The notes under the pieces: generated by a model
Told to the model about the DNA's origin: nothing
Database searches by the model: none
The model's input: the letters and a program-made list of their open reading frames with translations, nothing else
Source: an uncultured Faecalibacterium sp.
Lineage (GTDB): Bacteria > Bacillota > Clostridia > Oscillospirales > Ruminococcaceae
Length of the DNA stretch: 64,000 nucleotides
Assembly: GCA_900539945.1 (NCBI GenBank)
Contig: UQDV01000003.1
Coordinates: 1 to 64,000, forward strand
Reading direction: 5' to 3'
Made by a program: the position numbers and the translations under genes
In this document: positions 42,776 through 51,924 of the stretch, piece by piece
Numbering within the stretch: position 1 is the first letter of the stretch
Layout: each line of letters opens with the position of its first letter

Positions 42776-42991
42776 ATGATGCCTCTGACGATGGCAAAAG
42801 CAGGAGAGACGGTCACCATCAAAAAGATCACCGGCAAGGACGAAGTCCGGCTGCATCTGGCAGAGCTGGGGTTCGTGGTGGACAGTGAGGTGACCGTGGT
42901 CAACGAGATCGCAGGCAACTTGATCATCCAGGTCAAGGAGAGCCGCATCGCGCTGGACAAGACCATGGCAAACCGCATTATGATCGGCTGA
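42776..42991 (+). CDS. feoA: FeoA-like SH3 protein, first copy
   Basis: A 71-residue cytosolic protein of the FeoA SH3-like fold that assists FeoB in Fe2+ uptake. AKAGETVTIKKITGKDEVRLHLAELGFV is followed by DSEVTVVNEIAGNLIIQVKESRIAL. I start at the double ATG 42776/42779, preceded by GAAGGGAAGCGG; the earlier ATG at 42755 has no ribosome site. First gene of the feo operon, directly under the nested operator. Confidence 0.88.
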   Translation: MMPLTMAKAGETVTIKKITGKDEVRLHLAELGFVVDSEVTVVNEIAGNLIIQVKESRIALDKTMANRIMIG

Positions 42992-43084
42992 TTACAGACT
43001 GAACAGTGCCCGCAACACTGTTTGGGAGACACTCCGAAACTGGACTGGTCTCCAATAAAGACAAGCAGAGGAGGATGATTTGCA

Positions 43085-43306
43085 ATGAAAACTCTGAAAG
43101 ACGTTAAGGTCGGTGAGACTGTCACCGTGGCCAAGCTGCATGGCGAAGGCCCGGTGAAGCGCCGCATCATGGACATGGGCATCACCAAGGGTGTGGAGAT
43201 CTATGTCCGCAAGGTGGCTCCCTTGGGCGACCCCATGGAGCTGACCGTGCGCAACTACGAGCTGAGCGTGCGCAAGGCCGATGCCGAAATGATCGAAGTA
43301 GTCTGA
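43085..43306 (+). CDS. feoA: FeoA-like SH3 protein, second copy
   Basis: A 73-residue FeoA homologue: LKDVKVGETVTVAKLHGEGPVKRRIMDMGITKG, then EIYVRKVAPLGDPMELTVRNYELSVRK. It is closer to the classical FeoA than the first copy (it keeps RRIMDMGITKG and PLGDP). AGAGGAGG lies before the ATG. feoB follows after 26 bases. Having two FeoA proteins per operon is common in Clostridia. Confidence 0.92.
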   Translation: MKTLKDVKVGETVTVAKLHGEGPVKRRIMDMGITKGVEIYVRKVAPLGDPMELTVRNYELSVRKADAEMIEVV

Positions 43307-43332
43307 TTCCAAAGGGAGGAAAGGAACACGCA

Positions 43333-45519
43333 ATGAGCATTAAGATTGCACTTGCCGGTAACCCGAACTGCGGTAAAACGACCCTGTTCAACAACCTGAC
43401 CGGCTCCAACCAGTACGTCGGCAACTGGCCCGGCGTTACCGTGGAAAAGAAGGAAGGCAAGCTGAAGGGCGACAAGGATGTCATCATCCAGGACCTGCCC
43501 GGTATCTACTCGCTGTCTCCGTACACGCTGGAGGAAGTTGTCTCCCGTACTTATCTGGTCAAGGAGAAGCCCGACGCCATCCTGAACATCATCGACGGCA
43601 CCAACATCGAGCGCAACCTGTACCTGACCACCCAGCTGATCGAGCTGGGCATCCCGGTGGTCATGGCTGTGAACATGATCGACCTGGTGCGCAAGAACGG
43701 CGACAAGATCGACCTGAAGAAGCTGAGCGCCGAGCTGGGCTGCGAGGCGGTCGAGATCAGCGCCCTGAAGGGCGAGGGCACCGAGGCTGCTGCAAAGGCG
43801 GCTGTCGCTGCTGCCCAGGGCAAAAAGGCCGGAGAGCTGCCCCATGTGTTTACCGGCAGTGTGGAGCATGCCATTGCCCACATCGAAGAGTCCATTCAGG
43901 GCAAGGTGGATGACCGCTTCCTGCGCTGGTACGCCGTCAAGCTGTTCGAGCGCGACGACAAGGTCATGGAAGAGCTGAAGCTGGATAAGGACCTGATCGC
44001 GCACATCGACGAGCACATCAAGGACTGCGAGAAGGAAATGGATGACGATGCGGAGAGCATCATCACCAACCAGCGCTATGCCTACATCAACACCGTGGTC
44101 TCCAAGGCCGTCAAGAAGAAGGCCCGCGTGGAGCACCTGACCGTCTCCGATAAGGTGGACCAGATCGTCACCAACCGCATTCTGGCGCTGCCCATCTTCG
44201 CGCTGGTCATGATCCTGATGTACTCGCTGTCCATGGGCACCTCCATTGCAGACGGCGGCTGGTCCATCGGCACCTTTGCCACCGACTGGACCAACGATGT
44301 GCTGTTCGGTGAGATCGTGCCGGGCGCACTGGGCGGCTTCCTGGAGAGCATCGGCGTGGCAGGCTGGCTGTACGGCCTGATCATGGACGGCATCGTCGCC
44401 GGTGTCGGCGCAGTTCTGGGCTTCGTGCCGCAGATGCTGGTGCTGTTCTTCCTGCTGTCCATCCTGGAGGACATCGGCTATATGTCCCGTGTGGCCTTCA
44501 TCATGGACCGTATCTTCCGCAAGTTCGGCCTGTCCGGCAAGAGCTTCATCCCCGTGCTGGTGGGTACCGGCTGCGGTGTGCCGGGCGTCATGGCTTCCCG
44601 TACCATCGAGAACGAGCGTGACCGCCGCATGACCATCATGACCACCTGCTTCATCCCCTGCGGTGCCAAGATGCCCATCATCGGCCTGATCGCAGGTGCC
44701 ATGTTCGGCGGCTCTCCGCTGGTGGCTGTCTCCGCTTACTTCATCGGCATGGCTGCCATCATCTGCTCCGGCATCATCCTGAAAAAGACCAAGATCTTCG
44801 CAGGCGACCCCGCTCCCTTCGTCATGGAGCTGCCCGCTTACCATGTGCCTGCATGGGGCAACGTGTTCCGTGCCACCTGGGAGCGCGGCTGGTCCTTCAT
44901 CAAGCGTGCCGGTTCCGTCATTCTGCTGGCGACCGTCGTGCTGTGGTTCCTGCAGGGCTTCGGCTTCGAGAACGGTGCCTTCGGCATGGTCGAGGATCAG
45001 GACAACTCCGTCCTGGCTGCCATCGCCACCAAGATCGCATGGATCTTTGCACCTCTGGGCTTCGGCAACTGGCGTGCAACCGTCGCTTCCGTCTCCGGCC
45101 TGATCGCAAAGGAGAACGTGGTTGGTACCTTCGGTGTTCTGTATCACTTCGGCGGCGAGCTGTCTGAGAACGGCGACGAGATCTGGGCTGCTGTGGCACA
45201 GGACTACACCGCTCTGTCTGCTTACGCCTTCATGATCTTCAACCTGCTGTGCGCTCCCTGCTTCGCAGCGATGGGTGCCATCAAGCGCGAGATGAACAAC
45301 GGCAAGTGGACCGCCATTGCCATTGGTTATATGTGCGCTCTGGCTTACTGCGCCGCTCTGGTGGTGTACCAGCTGGGCGGCCTGATCACCGGTGAGATTG
45401 GCTTCAACTTCTTCACCATCGTGGCTGCTGTTGTTCTGGTGGCCTTCATCTACCTGATGGTGCGTCCCAACAAGTACGCGGGCAACAACGAAGTCAAGAT
45501 CGACGTGACCAAGATCTGA
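43333..45519 (+). CDS. feoB: Ferrous iron transporter FeoB
   Basis: A 728-residue membrane transporter for Fe2+. The N-terminal GTPase domain has GNPNCGKTTLFN (G1, about 9), VTVEKKEG (switch I Thr, about 36), DLPGIYSL (G3, about 54) and NMID (G4, about 115). The helical domain follows to about 270. The membrane part has the two gate motifs PVLVGTGCGVPGVMASR (about 409) and FIPCGAKMPIIG (about 437), each with a pore cysteine. Length is typical. It is the core of the operon; its promoter carries the metal-regulated operator. Confidence 0.97.
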   Translation: MSIKIALAGNPNCGKTTLFNNLTGSNQYVGNWPGVTVEKKEGKLKGDKDVIIQDLPGIYSLSPYTLEEVVSRTYLVKEKPDAILNIIDGTNIERNLYLTTQLIELGIPVVMAVNMIDLVRKNGDKIDLKKLSAELGCEAVEISALKGEGTEAAAKAAVAAAQGKKAGELPHVFTGSVEHAIAHIEESIQGKVDDRFLRWYAVKLFERDDKVMEELKLDKDLIAHIDEHIKDCEKEMDDDAESIITNQRYAYINTVVSKAVKKKARVEHLTVSDKVDQIVTNRILALPIFALVMILMYSLSMGTSIADGGWSIGTFATDWTNDVLFGEIVPGALGGFLESIGVAGWLYGLIMDGIVAGVGAVLGFVPQMLVLFFLLSILEDIGYMSRVAFIMDRIFRKFGLSGKSFIPVLVGTGCGVPGVMASRTIENERDRRMTIMTTCFIPCGAKMPIIGLIAGAMFGGSPLVAVSAYFIGMAAIICSGIILKKTKIFAGDPAPFVMELPAYHVPAWGNVFRATWERGWSFIKRAGSVILLATVVLWFLQGFGFENGAFGMVEDQDNSVLAAIATKIAWIFAPLGFGNWRATVASVSGLIAKENVVGTFGVLYHFGGELSENGDEIWAAVAQDYTALSAYAFMIFNLLCAPCFAAMGAIKREMNNGKWTAIAIGYMCALAYCAALVVYQLGGLITGEIGFNFFTIVAAVVLVAFIYLMVRPNKYAGNNEVKIDVTKI

Positions 45520-45554
45520 TCAAACTGCACGACATGTGAAAGGGTGTGTTTTGT

Positions 45555-45737
45555 ATGATGGAATTCCTCGCTGCAAATTTTAATCTGCCCACGATCATTG
45601 TGGCAGTCATCGTGTTTGGCGGTGTGGGCTGGATCACATGGCACTCCCACAAGCATGGCGGCGGCTGCAGTGGGTGCAGCGGCTGCGGCGAAGGCGGCTG
45701 CAATGGCAGCTGCAGCGGTTGCAGCGGCTGTCACTGA
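45555..45737 (+). CDS. FeoB-associated Cys-rich membrane protein
   Basis: A 60-residue protein. One membrane segment (about 10-28, LPTIIVAVIVFGGVGWITW) is followed by a His-Lys link and a tail of GGCSGCSGCGEGGCNGSCSG (with more of the same). Proteins of this form commonly follow feoB and are thought to bind or pass on iron. AAAGGG precedes the ATG at 45555. A strong terminator closes the operon right after it. Confidence 0.9.
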   Translation: MMEFLAANFNLPTIIVAVIVFGGVGWITWHSHKHGGGCSGCSGCGEGGCNGSCSGCSGCH

Positions 45738-45754
45738 GCATTGAAATGATCCGC

Positions 45755-45794
45755 AAAGGGCGCGGGCTGGAACATTCGGCTCGCGCCCTTTTTT
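45755..45794 (+). terminator. Terminator of the feo operon
   Basis: AAAGGGCGCGGGC pairs with GCTCGCGCCCTTT, then TTTT. Confidence 0.9.
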
Positions 45795-45806
45795 CAGAAA
45801 CAAAAA

Positions 45807-45822
45807 GTTAGCTTTGGATAAC
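45807..45822. promoter_or_regulatory. Operator before the DtxR-family gene
   Basis: GTTAG-CTTTGG-ATAAC differs from GTTAG-N6-CTAAC at one half-site base and lies 35 bases before the repressor's ATG, suggesting autoregulation. Confidence 0.55.
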
Positions 45823-45856
45823 ATTGGAAAATCTATCAGAAAAGAGAGTGATCGGC

Positions 45857-46261
45857 ATGGAACTGACGTCGGCACATCTGCGCTATCTGCTGGCGATCTA
45901 TGAGGTCTCGCGCACCCACCTGGACATCAGCTCCCGCAGCATTGCGGAAAAGCTGGGGGTGACCAAACCCTCGGTGGTGCGCATCATGAATCTGCTCATG
46001 GAGCGCGGCATGATCGTAAAGGAGCACTACGGCAAGATCTATATGACCGACCGGGGCATCTGGGTGGCCAAACAGGTGCATGCGGAGATGGAAAGCATTC
46101 TGGAGCATTTTCCGCCGGTGAGCCAACCCCTGACCGAGGAGGAAAAGACCGCTGCGGCCCTGGCCATGACCAGCGCCCTGCCGGACCGCATTTTTACCGG
46201 CGAATACGACCGTCTGTTCGGCGCTGACGTCGACCGGACAGAAAGGGAGAAGAATCCGTGA
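45857..46261 (+). CDS. DtxR/MntR-family metal-dependent repressor
   Basis: A 134-residue regulator. The winged-helix part has YLLAIYEVSRTHLDISSRSIAEKLGVTKPSVVRIMNLL (about 7-44), with SIAEKLGVTKPSVVRI as the helix-turn-helix. The dimerisation and metal domain (about 65-134) is short, with HAEMESILEHF; no SH3-like third domain is present. It is MntR-sized. Fe2+ or Mn2+ is expected as corepressor; the feo targets favour iron. ATG at 45857; the ribosome site is weak. It overlaps the ABC gene by GTGA, so repressor and exporter are made together. Confidence 0.88.
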   Translation: MELTSAHLRYLLAIYEVSRTHLDISSRSIAEKLGVTKPSVVRIMNLLMERGMIVKEHYGKIYMTDRGIWVAKQVHAEMESILEHFPPVSQPLTEEEKTAAALAMTSALPDRIFTGEYDRLFGADVDRTEREKNP

Positions 46262-47988
46262 TCAACAAAAAGCTGCTGTCCTTTGACCGCGGGGCCCTGC
46301 GCTTTGTGGGGGCCAACGTGGCGTTCCAGTGGCTGGGCATGCTGTGCAACGTGATCTTTGTGCGGGCCATCGCCCGGCTGGTGGGGGCGGCCTTTGCGGG
46401 CATGCTCACCACCGGGGTGCTGTGGCAGAACCTTCTGCTGTGTCTGGGCACGGTGCCGTTCCGGTTTGTGTTCACCCTGCTGGCATCCGGCATGAGCGAC
46501 CAGGCTTCCAAGAACGTCAAGCGCACCCTGCGCAGCAACATTTACGACAAGCTGACCCGTCTGGGCCCCAATTACACCGAGACCGCCGCCACCAGCGAGG
46601 TGGTCATGCTGGCCAGCGAGGGTGTGGAGCAGATCGACACCTACTTTGCCAAGTACCTGCCCCAGCTGGTATACAGCCTGCTGGCCCCGGTCACCCTGTT
46701 CGTGCTGCTGGTGGGAGTGCACGCACGGTCGGCCGTCATCCTGCTGTGCTGTGTGCCGCTCATCCCCATGTCCATCGTGGCGGTGCAGAAATTTGCCAAA
46801 AAGCTGCTGGCAAAATACTGGGGCGAGTACACCACCCTGGGCGACAGCTTTCTGGAAAACATCCAGGGCCTGACCACCCTGAAGATCTATCAGGCCGATG
46901 GCTGGAAGCATGAGCAGATGAACGCCCAGGCCGAGCGCTTCCGCAAGATCACCATGAAGGTGCTGACCATGCAGCTGAATTCGGTGACCCTGATGGACCT
47001 GATGGCCTACGGCGGGGCCGGACTGGGCATCATCAGTGCGGTGTCCGCCTTTGCCAAGGGTCAGCTGAGCCTGACGGCCACGTTGACCATCGTGCTGCTG
47101 GCGGCAGACTTCTTCCTGCCGCTGCGGCTGCTGGGCAGCTATTTCCACATTGCCATGAACGGTGCTGCCTCGGCAGAAAAAATCTTCAAATTGCTGGCAG
47201 CAGAGGAACCCGCCGATGGCGAACAGACCGTGCCGGAACAGGCTGCCCTGCAGCTGGAGCACGTTACCTTTGGGTACGAGAAGGACCGCACCATTCTGCA
47301 GGACGTGTCCCTGACCATCCCGCAGGGCAGCTTTGTCTCGCTGGTGGGTGAGTCCGGCTGCGGCAAGAGCACCATTGCGGCGCTGCTGTCCGGCAGCCGC
47401 ACCGGTTACACTGGCAGCGTGACGCTGGGCGGTGTGCCGGTGGAACAGCTGCAGCGGGCCCAGCGCCTGCGTGCCCTGACGCTGGTGCCCCACAATGCCA
47501 CCATTTTCAAGGGCACGGTGGAAGCAAACCTGCGCATGGCAAAGCCCGATGCTACCGAGGCCGAGCTCTGGGCTGCGCTGGAACAGGTGAACCTGGCCGA
47601 CTTCTGCCGCAGCCAGGACGGCCTGCAGACGGCCCTGCATGAGGGCGGCAGCAACCTGTCCGGCGGCCAGCGGCAGCGCCTTGCCATGGCCCGCGCCCTG
47701 CTGCACGACACCCCCATTTATCTGTTTGACGAAGCCACTTCCAACGTGGACGCCGAGAGCGAAAACGACATCATGGCAGCCATCCGGAGCCTGGCGGGCC
47801 GCAAAACGGTGATCCTGATCTCCCACCGGCTGGCCAACGTGGTGGACAGCGACTGCATCTATGTGCTGGACAAGGGCCGTATCGCAGAACGGGGCACCCA
47901 CGCGGAACTGCTGAAAAAGCAGGGCGCCTACAGCCATCTGTACACGGCCCAGAAGCAGCTGGAAACGCTGGAAACGGAGGATGCCTGA
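46258..47988 (+). CDS. ABC transporter, fused membrane and ATPase domains (first half)
   Basis: A 576-residue half-transporter. Six membrane segments (about 15-310) precede the ATPase with GESGCGKST (Walker A, about 362), LSGGQRQRLAMARALL (signature, about 464) and IYLFDEATSNVD (Walker B, about 484). SHRLANV is the switch His. The layout resembles CydD and related exporters. It starts with GTG overlapping the repressor stop, with AAAGGGAG upstream, and pairs with the next gene. Being downstream of an autoregulated metal repressor, it may move a thiol, haem or iron-linked compound. The substrate is not readable. Confidence 0.88.
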   Translation: MINKKLLSFDRGALRFVGANVAFQWLGMLCNVIFVRAIARLVGAAFAGMLTTGVLWQNLLLCLGTVPFRFVFTLLASGMSDQASKNVKRTLRSNIYDKLTRLGPNYTETAATSEVVMLASEGVEQIDTYFAKYLPQLVYSLLAPVTLFVLLVGVHARSAVILLCCVPLIPMSIVAVQKFAKKLLAKYWGEYTTLGDSFLENIQGLTTLKIYQADGWKHEQMNAQAERFRKITMKVLTMQLNSVTLMDLMAYGGAGLGIISAVSAFAKGQLSLTATLTIVLLAADFFLPLRLLGSYFHIAMNGAASAEKIFKLLAAEEPADGEQTVPEQAALQLEHVTFGYEKDRTILQDVSLTIPQGSFVSLVGESGCGKSTIAALLSGSRTGYTGSVTLGGVPVEQLQRAQRLRALTLVPHNATIFKGTVEANLRMAKPDATEAELWAALEQVNLADFCRSQDGLQTALHEGGSNLSGGQRQRLAMARALLHDTPIYLFDEATSNVDAESENDIMAAIRSLAGRKTVILISHRLANVVDSDCIYVLDKGRIAERGTHAELLKKQGAYSHLYTAQKQLETLETEDA

Positions 47989-47989
47989 T

Positions 47990-49660
47990 ATGAACGAACC
48001 CAAGCATCGCAGCCCCTTTGTCCTTGTGGGCCGCCTCATCGTGCTGGTCAAGCCCATGCTGCCCATCATGCTGGCGGCCATCGTCATGGGCGTGGCGGGG
48101 CATTTCTGCGCCACCTTCATCACCATTTTCGGCGGCTTTGGCATCCTGCGGGCGCTGGGGCTGGCCAGCCCGCTGCGCTCGGTGGGCGTTGCCTTTGCCT
48201 GCATTCTGGTATTTGCCCTGCTGCGCGGCATCCTGCGCTATGCAGAGCAGGCTTCCAACCACTCTATCGCTTTCAAGCTGCTGGCCCTCATCCGGGATCA
48301 GGTGTTCGGCGCGCTGCGCCGCCTGACCCCGGCCAAGCTGGAGGGCCGTGACCGCGGCGACCTGATCTCCCTGATCACCGCCGACATCGAGGCACTGGAA
48401 GTGTTCTATGCCCACACCATCTCGCCCATCTGTATCGCCTGCATCTGTGTCATCGGCATGACCGGTTTTGTGGCCAGTTACCACATCCTGCCCGCGCTGG
48501 TGCTGCTGGCCGGGTACCTGCTGGTGGGCGTGGCCCTGCCGGTGTGGAGCGCAAAGCGCGGCGACAAGGTGGCCCGGGAATACCGCCAGACCCTGGCCGA
48601 CACCAACAGCTATGTGCTGGAGAGCCTGCGCGGCCTGCGCGATACTTTGCAGTATCAGGATGCCGCCGCCCGTGCCGCCGGCATCACGGCCCACAGCGAG
48701 GCGCTGGGCGAAAAGCAAAAGGCGCTGAAATACCGCGAGGGCCTGACCGTGGCAATCACCAACACCCTCATCCTGTTCACCGTCATCGCAGTGCTGGGGG
48801 TGAGCCTGCAGCTGTACCAGAACGGCCGGCTGGGCGCAGAAGGGGTGCTCATCTGCACCCTGTCGGCTCTGAGCTCCTTTGGCCCGGTGGTGGCACTGGC
48901 CAACCTCGGTGCCAGCCTGACCCAGGTGTTTGCCAGCGCCGACCGTGTGCTGGATCTGCTGGACGAAGAGCCGGTGACCGCCGACGTGACCGACGGTGCC
49001 CACACGGCCTTTGCGGGGGCGCAGGCGGAGCATGTGAGCTTCTCCTATGCGGACGAAGAGGTGCTGCACGACCTGAGCCTGACCATCCCGGAAAAAAAGA
49101 TCGTGGGCATCACCGGCCGTTCCGGCAGCGGCAAGTCCACCTTCCTGCGGCTGCTCATGCGTTTCTGGGATGTGAACACCGGCACCATCCGCTTTGGCGA
49201 GGAGGACATCCGCCGGGTGAACACGACCACTTTGCGGGCACAGGAGAGCCTTGTGACCCAGGAGACGGAGCTGTTCAACGACACCATCGAGAACAACATC
49301 CGCATCGCTAAAAAGGATGCCACCCGCGAAGAAGTGGAAGCGGCCTGCAAAAAGGCTGCGCTGGACGGCTTTATCCGCAGCCTGCCCAAGGGGTATGACA
49401 CCCCCGTGGGTGAGCTGGGCGGGGCCTTGTCCGGCGGCGAGCGGCAGCGCATCGGTGTGGCGCGGGCATTCCTGCACGATGCACCCTTCCTGCTGCTGGA
49501 CGAGCCTACCTCCAACCTCGACAGCCTGAACGAGGGCGTGATCCTCAAGGCGGTGCGGGCCGAGTGCCGGGACAAGACGGTGCTGCTGGTTTCCCACCGC
49601 AAGTCCACCATGGCTGCCGCCGATGTGACCTACTCGGTAGAAAGCGGCCGCCTGAGCTGA
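47990..49660 (+). CDS. ABC transporter, fused membrane and ATPase domains (second half)
   Basis: A 556-residue partner of the preceding half-transporter, CydC-like. Six membrane segments, then GRSGSGKST (Walker A, about 377), LSGGERQRIGVARAFL (signature, about 479), FLLLDEPTSNLD (Walker B, about 499) and SHRKST. I chose ATG 47990, 9 bases after GGAGG; the ATG at 47981 abuts that site and overlaps the upstream gene. Stop-to-start distance is 1 base, so the two are stoichiometric. It is followed by a strong terminator that closes the metal-regulated unit. Confidence 0.88.
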   Translation: MNEPKHRSPFVLVGRLIVLVKPMLPIMLAAIVMGVAGHFCATFITIFGGFGILRALGLASPLRSVGVAFACILVFALLRGILRYAEQASNHSIAFKLLALIRDQVFGALRRLTPAKLEGRDRGDLISLITADIEALEVFYAHTISPICIACICVIGMTGFVASYHILPALVLLAGYLLVGVALPVWSAKRGDKVAREYRQTLADTNSYVLESLRGLRDTLQYQDAAARAAGITAHSEALGEKQKALKYREGLTVAITNTLILFTVIAVLGVSLQLYQNGRLGAEGVLICTLSALSSFGPVVALANLGASLTQVFASADRVLDLLDEEPVTADVTDGAHTAFAGAQAEHVSFSYADEEVLHDLSLTIPEKKIVGITGRSGSGKSTFLRLLMRFWDVNTGTIRFGEEDIRRVNTTTLRAQESLVTQETELFNDTIENNIRIAKKDATREEVEAACKKAALDGFIRSLPKGYDTPVGELGGALSGGERQRIGVARAFLHDAPFLLLDEPTSNLDSLNEGVILKAVRAECRDKTVLLVSHRKSTMAAADVTYSVESGRLS

Positions 49661-49679
49661 GAAAACAACTGCAACCCCC

Positions 49680-49716
49680 AAAAAGGGCCTGTCTCACAAG
49701 AGACAGGCCCTTTTTT
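49680..49716. terminator. Bidirectional terminator, ABC exporter and SGNH hydrolase
   Basis: AAAAAGGGCCTGTCTC pairs with GAGACAGGCCCTTTTT around a 4-base loop, then more Ts. Confidence 0.93.
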
Positions 49717-49732
49717 GCTGCATGTTTATGGA

Positions 49733-50767
49733 TCAGTAATTGACGGCTTTGAGGATCTGGCGGCCAATGTACTTGTGGCCGGAAACGGTGGGGTGGCCGT
49801 CGTTGGCAGTGCGGGTATAGGGGATGGGCACATAGGTCACATCATACTGGGCAGCCAGCTTGGCTGCGGCGGTGTTCAGCCGACGGAAGTGGCGGCTCCA
49901 GGAGGGCATCAGGGGCACCGGGTTATTGTAGCTCAGTACCAGGATCTGGGCCTCCGGGTTCAGCTCACGCAGGTCCTTCATCACACGCTCCAGCTGGGTC
50001 ACAGTGTCGGCGTAGGTGGAGGTGCAGATCTGGCCCATGCCGGTGGTCAGCAGATACATCACGGCACGGAACTCCGAGGGGGTCAGGGTCAGCTGCTTCA
50101 GGCAGTCCATAAAGTAGTCGATGTTGTCCGGGGTCAGGTTGCGGAACATTCCGGTGACCATGCTGTTGGCCAGCTTTTCACTTTTCCAGTTGGTAGCCTC
50201 GCCCAGGGCCACGATGGTACGGATCAGGGCATCGTTGGCACCGATCTGCAAGGTGATGAGGTCCGCTTTCTGGATATATTCCTTCAGCTCCGGCACCGAG
50301 GTATACTGCACGCCGGAATACTGGTTCATGGCCGGCATGGCACCGGTCTCGATCAGGTCTGCCAGGTCGCGGGTCATCACGGCGGGCAGGCCCAGGTTGA
50401 TGGCGTGGTCACGATCCAAGCCCAGCTGGTCGGCTACATAGCCCACAAAGCACTGGCCATCGTAGCCTTTGTAATTGCCGGACATATCGAAGCCGTTCTG
50501 TACCAGCTTGTACTGCAGGCCGCTCAGGCCCACACCGGCAGTCACGCTGTCACCGATGGCGACATAGGTGTACTCTTTTTTGGCGGTGGGCTCTGCAACA
50601 GGCGCCACAGCATCGTCTTCGGTAAGAGCTTCCGGCTCCACTTCCTGCACGGCGGTTTCCGGCTCAGCAGTCTCTTCGGTGGTGGGGTTCTCTGCAAAGG
50701 CAGGAACGGCCAGCGACAGCAGCAGCGCGGCCGACAGCAGCAGGCTTGCAATGCGTTTTGTTTTCAT
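49733..50767 (-). CDS. Secreted SGNH/GDSL hydrolase 1
   Basis: A 344-residue exported esterase. Signal peptide (to about AFA|E, 26), a Glu/Pro-rich acidic linker (about 27-65), then the SGNH fold. VAIGDSVTAGVGL (block I, catalytic Ser about 73), LGLPAVMT (block II Gly), LQIGANDALI (block III Asn, about 148) and DGHPTVSGHKY (block V, Asp and His, about 325). It probably removes acetyl or acyl groups from a surface glycan or diet substrate. The ATG at 50767 has AGAGGG 10 bases upstream; two nearer ATGs crowd the site. Confidence 0.87.
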   Translation of the reverse strand: MKTKRIASLLLSAALLLSLAVPAFAENPTTEETAEPETAVQEVEPEALTEDDAVAPVAEPTAKKEYTYVAIGDSVTAGVGLSGLQYKLVQNGFDMSGNYKGYDGQCFVGYVADQLGLDRDHAINLGLPAVMTRDLADLIETGAMPAMNQYSGVQYTSVPELKEYIQKADLITLQIGANDALIRTIVALGEATNWKSEKLANSMVTGMFRNLTPDNIDYFMDCLKQLTLTPSEFRAVMYLLTTGMGQICTSTYADTVTQLERVMKDLRELNPEAQILVLSYNNPVPLMPSWSRHFRRLNTAAAKLAAQYDVTYVPIPYTRTANDGHPTVSGHKYIGRQILKAVNY

Positions 50768-50932
50768 GGTCATCATTCCCTCTTTCCCCGCAACATCTCA
50801 AGGCTGCGGAACTGCTTCCATGATAAGGAAATGAAGGGGAAATGTCAATTGACAAAACGTGGAAAATCGCAGGAAAAAGTTGTCAAAATAGAAGCTTTTG
50901 AAGCTGAATGCCGGAAATAAACGTAGGAAAGC

Positions 50933-50963
50933 AAAAAGACCCTGCCGGACAGGCAGGGCCTTG
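50933..50963 (-). terminator. Terminator of the SGNH hydrolase 3-2 unit
   Basis: AAGGCCCTGCC pairs with GGCAGGGTCT on the minus strand, then TTTTT. Confidence 0.85.
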
Positions 50964-50977
50964 AAAAAACGAAACGT

Positions 50978-51889
50978 TTACTTGCGGACGGTCTTCAGGA
51001 TCTGGCGAGCGATGTACTTGTGACCGCACACCGTGGGGTGACCGTCGTTGGCAATGGAGGTATAGGGGATGGACACATAGTCTGCGCCATACTGCTGGGC
51101 CAGGGCCTTGACGGAGCGGTTCAGCAGGCGGAAGTGTCTGCCGTAGGTGGGCAGGAAGGGCAGGGGGTTGTAGTACCCCACCAGAATGATCTGGGCGTCA
51201 GGGTTCAGGGCTCTCAGTTCCTGGAGGATCTGTTCCACGTTGGCCACAGTCTGGTCCCGGGTCTGGTCACAGATCTCCTCCATGCCGGAATCCAGCAGCT
51301 TCAGGGCGGCCTTCAACTCTTCCGGGGTCAGGTCCAGGTTTTCCAGGCTCTTTCTCAGGGTCTGGAGGGTCTGGAGATTCAGCTCTCGCATGGTGCCCGT
51401 CAGCAGGGGAATCAGCAGTTTGGTGGCCTTGCCGTTGGTGGCTCTGCCCATGGCCCCCATGAGCTGCAGCACAGTGTCGTTGGAGCCGATGAGCAGGGTG
51501 ATCAGGTCGGCGTCTGCCAGTTCCTGCCGCAGGGTAGGCAGGTCGTAGTAGGCGACACCGGAGGCGGTGGAGCCGGTCCTGACCAGGTCCAGGATGTTGC
51601 TGCTCATGGCAGCAGGCATCCCGTAGTTCACGGCATGGTCCCGGTCCAGGCCCAGGGCGTCGGCCACCCGGGCCACATAGCAGTCTTTGGAGTAACCATG
51701 GTAGTTTTCCTGCACATCATAGCTCTTGGCGGTGCTGGAAAAGTGGGTGTCCTTCAGGCCCACACCGGTGGTGATGCTGTCACCCAGGGCAACATAGGTG
51801 TAGGGATCTTCCTCTGCTGCAAAGGCAGGCAGGACCGGCAGCACCAGCAGAGCCAGGGCCAGCAGCAGGCTGACAATACGTTTTTTCAT
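50978..51889 (-). CDS. Secreted SGNH/GDSL hydrolase 2
   Basis: A 303-residue exported esterase. Signal peptide (MKKRIVSLLLALALLVLPVL, cleaved near AFA|A), no linker. VALGDSITTGVGL (block I), YGMPAAMS (II), LLIGSNDTVL (III, Asn about 143) and DGHPTVCGHKY (V). The signal peptide and many blocks are nearly the same as in hydrolase 3, from which it is separated by 35 bases, so it is a tandem duplicate read from one transcript. AAGGAGG is 7 bases before the ATG. Confidence 0.87.
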   Translation of the reverse strand: MKKRIVSLLLALALLVLPVLPAFAAEEDPYTYVALGDSITTGVGLKDTHFSSTAKSYDVQENYHGYSKDCYVARVADALGLDRDHAVNYGMPAAMSSNILDLVRTGSTASGVAYYDLPTLRQELADADLITLLIGSNDTVLQLMGAMGRATNGKATKLLIPLLTGTMRELNLQTLQTLRKSLENLDLTPEELKAALKLLDSGMEEICDQTRDQTVANVEQILQELRALNPDAQIILVGYYNPLPFLPTYGRHFRLLNRSVKALAQQYGADYVSIPYTSIANDGHPTVCGHKYIARQILKTVRK

Positions 51890-51924
51890 AAAGAACCTCC
51901 TTGTATCGCAAGCTCAGAAAAGGA

